Source: Aradus depressus (lineage: Eukaryota > Arthropoda > Insecta > Hemiptera > Aradidae). Taken from it: a stretch of DNA of 64,000 nucleotides. Positions 56,349 to 64,000 of the stretch are shown in pieces. A model generated the notes under the pieces. The model ran no database searches. It saw only the letters and a list, made by a program, of their open reading frames with translations, and was not told the origin of the DNA. Location of the stretch: contig OY759215.1 of assembly GCA_963662175.1 (NCBI GenBank), positions 11,893,079-11,957,078 of the forward strand, read 5' to 3'. Both the position numbers and the translations under genes were made by a program. Each line of letters starts with the position of its first letter. Positions within the stretch are counted from its first letter, which is position 1.

Positions 56349-57285
56349 AAATATATTAGGTGTGCAATTCATTCTGCTGTTTGCAAAAACTGAGCTGAGT
56401 CAGGCATATCTGTATAAAAAACTCAGTTAATGTTTTAATAATTATCAGTAACTTCTCACTTTGTATGTTCTTTATGAATATATTAATACTTTAAATAGAT
56501 TTAAATTGAATTCAATGGATTTTTTCTAGCCTTTTTGTAGACAACAACAGCTGGGAATATTTTTATTGAAAAAAATTCCAAAAAAATTCCAGGTACGTTA
56601 GAACACTGAAAAAAACGGCTCAAAAAAAGTGGTGTCCGATGGTAAACCGAAAAGGGCTTCGCCCGGATTTTTACATTTGAAATAGAAAAATTTTATTTTG
56701 CGCGAGAATTTCGTCTTTCAATTGATTTCAATGGGGATTTCGTTTTTCGGTGATTATTTCTCCGTGATATGTTCGATTTCAGATTTTTTTAGTAGTAAAC
56801 CATCGTCACCGTGTCCACTACCATAGTGACAAATTTCAATGTGATCGGTAAAGGGGTTTAGGAGGAGTACGAGTACAACGAAATACATGAGTCGCCTAAG
56901 AAAGAAATTCGTAACTCAGCTCAATAAAATAACCGATATTAAATATTAGAATACAAACAGATAAGTATGAAGATAAAAAATAATATTTGAATAAATAATG
57001 GATGATACATGAAATTGAGCAGATATCAGGAAAATGAACTCCATTTAGTCTTTAAATCCCAATAATGTTGTGTTCCTTATTCCTCAGTTTAAACATTTAA
57101 AAAATCAGCTAATAGCGGCACTCATCTCCGGACATCATTTGCAAAAATTCAAAAAATTCCTCACGCCGCACTCAGTTACAAAGAAGCCACCGACCGGCGA
57201 TGATGTTCATTGGTAGGAATTTACAAATTAAATTTAATGAAGGAAGGCGTTGTAAATGAAAAATGTCAGGAAGTTTTAATGTGGG
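56349..57285. other. unassigned stretch
   Basis: No gene recognised. Bases 56640-56890 (GGTAAACCGAAAAGGGCTTC, GGGATTTCGTTTTTCGGTGA) look like an interspersed repeat, but no second copy is in the window. Confidence 0.35.
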
Positions 57286-57289
57286 GATA

Positions 57290-57490
57290 AAGATGCCATT
57301 CGATTTTACGGCAAACAGTATCCGAAATGGAAATTGGTTGAAGTTAAGGCACGGGTTAGGAAACGTATACTACGATGTGCTAGTAGACGGTAAGTGCCAC
57401 AGGAGGCCAACCAGTTGAGGAAGGTGGAGTTGAACATTAGTCAGAAACCATAGCAACAACCCAGCCAGAAGAATGATGAGCCATCACCTA
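57290..57490 (+). pseudogene. decayed Ty3/Gypsy-type pol C-terminus
   Basis: Across shifted frames the sequence spells pieces such as YPKWKLVEV, LGNVYYDVLVDGKCHRR and NQLRKVELNI. This is the order seen after the integrase core in Gypsy-like pol (W..G.I...G...Y.V...G...RRH.NQLR). At least one frameshift and stops are present. Confidence 0.5.
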
Positions 57491-57499
57491 AAATAGATG

Positions 57500-57855
57500 G
57501 TTGTTGGTTTGTTTTCGTGATTCATGCCCGGGCTTTAATAACGAAGTCATATCGTCTACTATCAGAGCGCTCTTTCGTCGCTCCAGTTTTGCGCTGAGAA
57601 GACAAGTACGCTACCTCTGAGTACTTTGGCTTTGGCCGGGCTTCGTACCCGTGATCTTGAGCACAGTAGACTCTATAGTGGGAATCCTAAATTTTTCTTA
57701 CCCAGATTTAGTTATCTAGCTTAGTCTTCAACAACTACACGGGATATTGCACAGGCTCGGAACAATCGCTTTATATTCCTTCCAAAGGATGGCATGCTCA
57801 GGATTTTTTTTTACCTCCCAGAAAAAAAACCTAAGGGCCTCAACCGGTGAATCAC
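57500..57855 (-). repeat. SINE-A copy, rearranged
   Basis: ATTCATGCCCGGGCTTTAAT and CTATCAGAGCGCTCTTTCGT are followed out of order by head-like GGGCTTCGTACCCGTGATCT, then by body blocks up to CCTCAACCGGTGAATC. Probably two partial copies. Confidence 0.75.
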
Positions 57856-57857
57856 CT

Positions 57858-58025
57858 GCTATGGATGGTCATCGATAGATGTCGTCCTTAGAGGTTCTGG
57901 ATACACATATACATTTTCGTGTCGACATATTCATTCTAAAGGTGTTATCGTGCTTACAGACAGACAGAAATTTTGAAATCAGGAGGTCAGAAAACATTAA
58001 ATTCCGATGAAAACTCCGCTTACAT
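57858..58025 (+). repeat. Family C 3' fragment
   Basis: GATGTCGTCCTTAGAGGTTC, ACATATACATTTTCGTGTCG, GTGTTATCGTGCTTACAGAC and GAGGTCAGAAAACATTAAAT match the end of the full copy. Confidence 0.75.
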
Positions 58026-58299
58026 AAATGCTGCAAATAATGCAGGTTGTCTACGTACCTTTTCTTCGGGGAACATGCTTGCAGCATGTCCGCATTTGAA
58101 GTGTTCATTTTTCTTTTTTTCCTTATCCTCTTTCTGTTAATGTACGGGGGCACCTATCTGGTAGTAAATCATTCTGGGAGCTCGGGATAGATTGCTTCAA
58201 GTTTATGAAGCTATTGGTTATTAAGTAGAAATGTCAGCCGTCCCAGATAAGAGCTAGGAAGTGGATGTCCGTCATACATTTTCCTAGGTACAGAACAAG

Positions 58300-58885
58300 T
58301 TCTGACGGCTCTCTTTCGTCGCTCTGGAGGGTACCACCCTATTTGCGTATACCGGTTCGACAACTTTTGTTACCTGACTGCACCTAACTCCGATTCAATC
58401 TTGCGTACAGAAAAAAAAACTTGTCATCATGCAGATATAGGTACATCATTTATGCAGATTTGGGTAGTACACATCAGGATACCAACATTGTTCCATTATT
58501 ATTTGCACTTTTACCAAACAAGTTGCTAGTAACTTACGAGAGGATGTTCCGCCTGATTAGAGCCCAGAAAAAGTGAATATTGACATCGAACTGGCTGCAA
58601 TATCGGCTCTGAAAAAAATCTTCCCTACCCTTCAAGTGATAAAAAGAGTGTACGCATAGTGGGTATATTTCGAAGGTGTACGCATTCTGGGTATACGCAA
58701 ATAGATATCGATACCGCAAATAAGGTAGAGTTCCTTAACGAGTACCTGACATCATAAAGGCTCTGGACTATTGCCTAACGTCCCATCCGAAGTAAGGTAT
58801 GCTGCATTTTTTTACCTGCCATATAAAAAACATAAAAAGCCTTGGTCAGTAGGCTAGCAGGATACTTCTGAGCTACTAGTGCCCC
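58300..58885 (-). repeat. SINE-A split by a fold-back segment
   Basis: CGGCTCTCTTTCGTCGCTCT at 58309-58329 and AACGAGTACCTGACATCATA ... CGTCCCATCCGAAGTAAGGT from 58736. Between them CCCTATTTGCGTATACC (58340) and GGTATACGCAAATAG (58691) are inverted copies, suggesting an inserted TIR element of about 380 bp. The SINE ends in a C run (58884-58902). Confidence 0.65.
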
Positions 58886-58902
58886 CCCCCCCCCCCCCCC
58901 CC

Positions 58903-59510
58903 CTCCTCCATACGAACTCTTATAACCATACGGAAGGTTATTCTCTAGTAGTATTTAACTCTCCGAAAGCATTCAAAATAAGTTAAAGGATTTTTCTTGG
59001 GACCTATAACTTCAGATTTATAGGTCACGAGTAAGTACCTCAGAATAAGATCAATGAGTGTGTACATGACTTTTCCTATATATATGTATATATAAGGATG
59101 TATTATTCTGTTGTAGGACACCCCAACACGTGAATCGATCCTAGACATAATATTTTCATCAGTTCTTGTTTTGAAAAATGTTGACTGAAAAAAAAAAAAC
59201 ATAAAAACAGACAGAATGATAATACATATTTAAACGTTACCACAACTGGCAACGTATACTTTGGTTTAGACTAGTTCAGATGTATATACACGACCAAGAT
59301 GTATATACGACCTGTCTGATGGAGCTAACTTTGTATTCATAGCCAATTTTCTCTGAAATGTGTATAAATATTTGTTTTTATTCTCCTTCACCTTCAAGTC
59401 TCTCTTAAATAAATATTATTTCAATGAGACAATTTCTTTTTGCCTTTCGTATAGGGCCATCGTGCCGATATAGGATCCACATAGAAAATTTTCTGGTGAG
59501 GGACAAATTC
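58903..59510. other. unassigned stretch
   Basis: AT-rich; no gene or repeat recognised. A GATGTATATACACGACCAAG / GATGTATATACGACCTG short duplication is at 59279-59316. Confidence 0.4.
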
Positions 59511-59514
59511 AAAA

Positions 59515-59600
59515 ATATTCTTCTTTTTACTTCCGCAGCTATACAAAGTATAGGGGAAGTTATGTAATTGGTCAAAAAATTTCATGCAAAGTTTTTAACG
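59515..59600 (-). repeat. Family C 3' terminal fragment
   Basis: TTTTTACTTCCGCAGCTATA CAAAGTATAGGGGAAGTTAT is the terminal hairpin of family C in reverse. Confidence 0.7.
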
Positions 59601-59854
59601 GAATTTCATTTTTCCTGAGAAAAATTTCTTATATCTAATTTCCTATATAATTTAACATAAGTTCAATATAAACAAAAACATAAATCACTATGAGAAATAC
59701 CATGCAATTCTATGATCTATTTGGGAGTATTTGTGTATGAACGTAGAACTTTTCATCAATAAACTCAGAGTGGACCATAAATTTAAAAAAAAATATACAT
59801 ATTACATGGTGAAAAAGTAAAATAAAAATATACCTATTCAGTTTCATTATATAA

Positions 59855-60125
59855 GGGCCGACCGAGGCCCTTAGTTTATTTTATCTGGGAGGTAAAATAA
59901 ACTTAAGCACGCCGTCCTTCGGATGGGACGTTAAGCGATGGTCCCGAGCCTGTACGATGTCAGGTTCTCGTTAAAGACACCTGCCCCAGGTGAATAAAAA
60001 TTCAGGGTAGGCAAAATTTAGGACTCCCATAGTAGAGTCGGGCTCATGTCACCAGAGTGACAAAAGAGCGCTCTGGTAGTAGGCGATATGACCTCATAGT
60101 TAAAGCCCGGGCATGAGTCATAATA
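59855..60125 (+). repeat. SINE-A copy, well preserved
   Basis: GGCCGACCGAGGCCCTTAGT ... GGATGGGACGTTAAGCGATG ... GGGCATGAGTCATAATAAC. Lacks only the tRNA-like head. Confidence 0.92.
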
Positions 60126-60179
60126 ACTAACTATAATGTTTTTATGACATTCAACAAGAATGTAAATTCCTATTGTATT

Positions 60180-60350
60180 AAGTTAGTTACTGTAACTCAT
60201 ACACCGACTTAAACTAGGAGGTCATATCGCCTACTACTAGATTGCCCTTTCGTCTCTACTGTGGAAATCCTAAATTGGACAAGGACAGCTTGCTCAAGGT
60301 TTTTCCATCCCCCTGATAAAAGAGCTAAGGGCTTAGGCCAGGTTTCGAAC
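60180..60350 (-). repeat. SINE-A fragment
   Basis: GTCATATCGCCTACTACTAG, GTCTCTACTGTGGAAATCCT and TTAGGCCAGGTTTCGAACTC. Deleted in the core. Confidence 0.75.
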
Positions 60351-60461
60351 TCAATTTAAATATGAACATACGGAAATATTTATAGTGTCATTGCTCGGAA
60401 CTGAATTGTAAAAAAATTTAAATTTCTAAGGTGATTAAGTCAAATATGGAATGTTTTAAAG

Positions 60462-60560
60462 ACGATGGAACGTTAAACGTTGGTGCTGAGCCTCTGGCAT
60501 GTCTGGTATTCGTTAAAGACCCCCATCCTAGTTAATTAAACCTGAATAGGTTAGATCGGG
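60462..60560 (+). repeat. SINE-A core fragment
   Basis: GACGATGGAACGTTAAACGT ... GTATTCGTTAAAGACCCCCA, diverged. Confidence 0.65.
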
Positions 60561-60781
60561 TTCACTCTATACCTACATAATAACATTTTTGATACAAATA
60601 AATGTTTTATTAACAAATTGTTTAACAAATTACATTGTAATTCATTTTTATAATTGGTTAATAAAATTGAATAACACCCAGCAATTATACAGGTCACTTT
60701 TTTTAATTAAACAAATACTAAAAAGAAGATACACACTTTACAAAAATAATAATATAAAACTTTAAATATTGAAACAAAGTC

Positions 60782-60937
60782 GTGAAAGCACCGCTCCAGG
60801 CCCCTTACGACGGTCCCTTCGAGGTGCTACATCGCCGGAGGAACACACACACCATCAGCCGAGCGGGGAAAGCGGTGACGGTGGCCATCGATAGAATAAA
60901 ACCGGTCTATCTCTACCTGGCCGACCATCGTTGGCGC
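60782..60937 (+). pseudogene. Ty3/Gypsy integrase C-terminal fragment
   Basis: The frame reads APLQAPYDGPFEVLHRRRNT, HTISRAGKAVTVAIDRIKPV and YL. Y-D-G-P-F is the GPF/Y motif, and T(I/L)...GK...V..DR.KP is its usual continuation at the 3' end of pol in many arthropod Gypsy elements. GC content and codon use stand out from the AT-rich flanks. It is cut off at both ends; SINE-A follows directly. It may be a read-through or retroposed fragment. Confidence 0.85.
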
Positions 60938-60944
60938 TGCTCTC

Positions 60945-61184
60945 TACTTAGGAGTTCTAAATTTTACTTACCTATGTTTATTCATCTAGGTTAGGGGTCT
61001 TTAACGAGTATCTGACATAGTACAGGCTCGGGACCATCCCTTAACGTCCTATCCGAAGGACGGCGTGCTTAAGTTTATTTTACCTCCCAGATAAAATAAA
61101 CTAAGGGCCTCGGTCGGGTTACGAACCCACGACCTTGAGCTCAGAAATCAAGCACGCATACCACTGAGCTACCGGGCGCCCTCT
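60945..61184 (-). repeat. SINE-A copy with intact tRNA-like head
   Basis: Best head in the window: on the minus strand GGGCGCCCGGTAGCTCAGTG, GTATGCGTGCTTGATTTCTG and GAGCTCAAGGTCGTGGGTTC, i.e. A box TAGCTCAGTGG and B box GGGTTCGTAACCC. The body reaches the TAAATTTAGGACTCC-type part; the distal tail is missing. Confidence 0.93.
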
Positions 61185-61189
61185 TAGTA

Positions 61190-61625
61190 ATGAATGTATC
61201 GACACAAAGTTGTATATGTTAATCGAAAACCCCATAAGAAAAACACCTATATTCAGCCAAATCACCTTAAGAGAAGGAAGGGGGAGGGGGGGGGGGGCGG
61301 TCCAGAGGAGGGTATTAATTGTCATAAATCCTAATATCTAATGACGTATCGAGACGAAACTTTATATGAGGATCCAGAACACAATAAGGTCGATTTTCAA
61401 TGCAATGGGACGAAAGAAACAGAGATCAAAAAAGAAGGGCTCAACTGAAAAACCCTAATATCTGTCCAAGATCATTGCCTACAATCGTTTTTGAGGTACA
61501 GTGCTTACAAAGTTCCAATCATACGCAAGAGTAGTATTCAGACGTATAGTCCCAAACGTTAAATTCCGTTAAAAACTCAATATCGGATTTTCACACGATT
61601 AGAATACTCCCTTACACTAAAGGTC
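61190..61625 (-). repeat. Family C copy
   Basis: AATGAATGTATCGACACAAA, CAGCCAAATCACCTTAAGAG, a G-run at about 61285-61297, CGTATCGAGACGAAACTTTA and TTGAGGTACAGTGCTTACAA. Reverse orientation, diverged. Confidence 0.7.
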
Positions 61626-62080
61626 AAAGAAAGTAATAAATTAACTGAAGGGCTTTCATTTTTAGAGGACTTAATTTCATAGCTGAAGGCTGCTATGACA
61701 GATTGTACACACTTCTTTTCCCCTTCTGCCTCGATAAACTTTATAATATTAATATTATCATGATTTCATAATTTATTTCAAGTCACGCACCATGGATTAG
61801 GAAATAGATATATTATTAGAGTTTCACTTTTCTAAAAAAATACATAAATAACTGTGGTTAACAGTAAAGTATTTAATTTAGAAGTACAAATACATGATAG
61901 TATTACATATATCTCCTTACAAGTAGAAACAATTGTCGGTGAATCTTTGATAATAAATAATATAATAGTGCAAAATAATAAACTATGTTTTTGCTTTCCC
62001 TATTCAAGTAATTTACCGGTTTGTTTGAAAATTAATATGTATGTTAATCAGGGATTTCTGAAAGTTAGTAATTTTGACTT
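61626..62080. other. AT-rich stretch
   Basis: Nothing recognised. A 149-codon frame starting at 61854 runs into SINE-A and a TA microsatellite, so it is not called as a gene. Confidence 0.45.
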
Positions 62081-62081
62081 C

Positions 62082-62305
62082 AAGGTCATATCGCCTACTA
62101 CTAGAGCCCTCATTCGTCACTCTGGTAAACAGTTCTCAATTATATATATATATATATATATATATAAAGGTAGGAGGTCACGAACGAGTACCTGTCATCG
62201 AAAAGGCTCCGGGACCTCGCTTAAAGTCCCTACCGAAAGACTAGGTCATCTCCTAGATAAAAAACATAAGGATCTTGGGCTGGTTATGAACCCGGGATCA
62301 TGAGG
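62082..62305 (-). repeat. SINE-A copy with TA microsatellite
   Basis: AAGGTCATATCGCCTACTAC ... (TA)n at 62141-62166 ... GAACGAGTACCTGTCATCGA ... GAACCCGGGATCATGAGG. Decayed. Confidence 0.8.
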
Positions 62306-62309
62306 TTCA

Positions 62310-62920
62310 AAAATTCAAAATTTGTTTTATTGTTATCACATTGAAAAATGTATTACAAAAGTCAGCCTTAAGAATAATTACACATTGTACAGAATACTAC
62401 AATGTAGTATGTCATAATATTCCGTACAATATTACATAATAAACTGTAATATACACATTTAATAGGTACCTACTAAATTAAACATCACATTCAACGTATA
62501 AAATTAATATCAGCGACAAGGTATTCGTCAACTGAATTAAAAGCATTTTCAATTAGAAAAAATTTAATTTTAATTTATAAAAATGTTTTAAGACAGGTCG
62601 CGCACTGAATTTGGTAACTTGTTAAATAATTTACAATAAAGAAAATAAAAGCTATTTGTGCTGTTAGCCTGAATTGTCTGGCAATATATCTGTCATTATG
62701 TCTGCTATTATGGTGTATTTCGGATAGACATGAGTAGCAACAACGATTTTGATAGAAGAATTCAAGGGATTGAAAAATAAAGATGCAAGGTAGTGTTAGG
62801 ATTTTGAGTTGTCTATAATATGAGCGACATGATATTTGAGTTCGTAGACTACAAATAATCCTAATCGCGCGATTTTGATAAATAATTATATTTTTTTTTT
62901 GCCAAATGAGCCTTCACAAA
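62310..62920. other. AT-rich stretch
   Basis: No gene or repeat recognised. Confidence 0.4.
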
Positions 62921-63560
62921 TTCGTGTTGATCCATTCGTTACATCGACAGTTATTAGGGTTTATTTTCCCCACCCCTATTCCTCCTTTTCCAATAACCGA
63001 TTCCTCAGAAAATTGATTTCTTATTTGCTCCTACGGGAGTTTACTACTACTTATTACTTCGGCAGATATTGTTTTTTTTTTGTTAAGCCCTACTTTCCTT
63101 TAGCCTAAAAATTGGTAAAAAACATTATAACAATTTTTTTTTTTTTTTCTGATATAATAACTGTTCTGTCCATTTTCTCGAGTCAGTTTTGCGACACTGC
63201 AGCACACTCTATGTCCTTCCTCATATATCAAAATGATTTATGTCTTTGTTTGTCTTTGAGCACTCAACTACCAACACTATTAGACCCCATTCCTCAGTTT
63301 TTCATTGCTCTCCCATTGAATCAGTTTTGTCTATGAAAAAAGCGTGTAGTCCTTATTGAGTTCTGAATCCGCATATAAAATTTAGTTTTGAAACATTCAT
63401 TACTTTGGCAGTTATTGGATGGGTTTTTAGGTTACTTCTCCCTATTTCCTTTGACCAATTTGGCTGAAAATCAATTGGTGTGGTCCGTATGGGATTCTGG
63501 ATACACATCTGACATTTCACGACGGTATATTCTTTTATCGGGACTTATAGTGTGAATCAT
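62921..63560 (+). repeat. Family C copy, + orientation
   Basis: Bases 62921-63110 have TTCGTGTTGATCCATTCGTT and ACATCGACAGTTATTAGGGT. From 63257 a second module has GCACTCAACTACCAACACTA, GAGTTCTGAATCCGCATATA, CATTACTTTGGCAGTTATTG and TGACCAATTTGGCTGAAAAT. Confidence 0.75.
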
Positions 63561-63599
63561 TATTGGTTAGATCTTACACGACCTTAGTTTGACCTTTTA

Positions 63600-64000
63600 A
63601 ACTTTTTTTACTTCCCTGGCGTTACTACGGAATTATGTAATTAATCACAAATTTGATGTGGAGCTTTCACGGAAATATTTCATATTTTCTGACCCCTGAT
63701 ACCAAATATGAAAAAAAAAAAATGCATTAGGATGAATATATAGACACGAAAATTAAGTATATCCTAAACCGAAGGATGCATCAATTAATTTTCAGCCAAA
63801 TCGGTCAAAGAAAATAGGGAGAAATAATGGAGGGCTTAAACTTAATAACTGCCAAAGTAATGAATGTTTCAAAACTAAATTTTATATGCGGATTTAGAAC
63901 TCAATAAAGACTACACGATTCATCCCTGGACAAAATTGATTTAATGGGAGAAAAATGAAAAACTGAGGAATGGGGTCTAATAATATTGGTAGTTGAGTGC
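63600..64000 (-). repeat. Family C copy, - orientation, truncated by window edge
   Basis: TTTTTTTACTTCCCTGGCGT, AATCGGTCAAAGAAAATAGG, AATAACTGCCAAAGTAATGA and GGTAGTTGAGTGC. From about 63730 it is the reverse complement of 63257-63540 with about 85-90% identity by eye, so the two form a fold-back pair. It probably continues past base 64000. Confidence 0.8.

Noticed and set aside
57869..58153. 94-codon minus frame with HRNLMFSDLLI, resembling a class B receptor TM2
   Set aside because: The stretch is the reverse translation of family C repeat sequence (TCTGACCTCCTGATTTC), present in other copies. It is not an exon.
61854..62303. 149-codon frame
   Set aside because: The second half is SINE-A and a TA repeat, and the first half has no family features.

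Overview
This window looks like an AT-rich, repeat-dense stretch of an invertebrate nuclear genome, most likely an arthropod. The evidence is the mixture of spliced coding exons, tRNA-derived SINEs, Tc1/mariner, pogo/Tigger, piggyBac-like, LTR and LINE elements. I cannot name the species.

The only host gene I can support is a class B1 (secretin-type) G-protein-coupled receptor on the minus strand. Four exons join with matching splice phases: ECL2-TM5 (53143-53322), TM6-start of TM7 (23538-23724), a 42-nt exon ending TM7 (21162-21203) and helix 8/tail (19874-19963). Two further minus-strand exon candidates with good splice signals (5304-5418 and 3624-3773) could be alternative C-terminal exons. 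Upstream exons (ectodomain, TM1-4) were not found and probably lie beyond base 64000. Most of the window is therefore intron, including one intron of about 29.4 kb.

The main object is in that large intron. It is a 12.8-kb element (25444-38236) that is a near-perfect giant palindrome: two arms of about 6.4 kb joined head to head with no spacer, centred near 31793/31794. It starts AGTAG and ends CTACT, and it is flanked by a 6-bp CCCCGG duplication. It sits inside a tRNA-derived SINE that has its own 12-bp duplication (25331-25342 and 38361-38372). The nested duplications and small arm differences argue that it is a real transposed element and not an assembly fold-back. The AGT...ACT ends and 6-bp duplication match Polinton/Maverick integration, but no Polinton core gene is visible. 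Each arm carries one copy of a 176-residue protein with a pogo/Tigger-type helix-turn-helix. The centre is a 1.6-kb array of 40-bp units that inverts at the midpoint. The arms are strongly strand-asymmetric: the left arm is G-poor and the right arm C-poor.

Left of the receptor exons (1-19 kb): SINE fragments, TIR elements (2454-2738, 5864-6251), a complete Tc1/mariner element with an intact 337-aa transposase (6576-8196), a G-rich 36-bp minisatellite (about 11590-12793), a LINE relic and small hairpin elements. Between 19 and 25 kb: three receptor exons, SINEs and a broken piggyBac-like element. Right of the palindrome (38-64 kb): a repeat family (called family C here) split by a pogo/Tigger relic, an (AC)110 array, a young non-autonomous LTR retrotransposon (44897-50180) whose ORF fuses a gag-like start to a GPY-type integrase end, a 5'-truncated LINE, one receptor exon, many SINE copies and two Ty3/Gypsy pol 3' fragments.

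Two tRNA-derived SINE families recur. SINE-A has a head with the A box TAGCTCAGTGG and a core reading GATGGGACGTTAAGCG. SINE-B has a head with GGTGGCCGTGCGGGC. All coordinates and alignments were made by eye.
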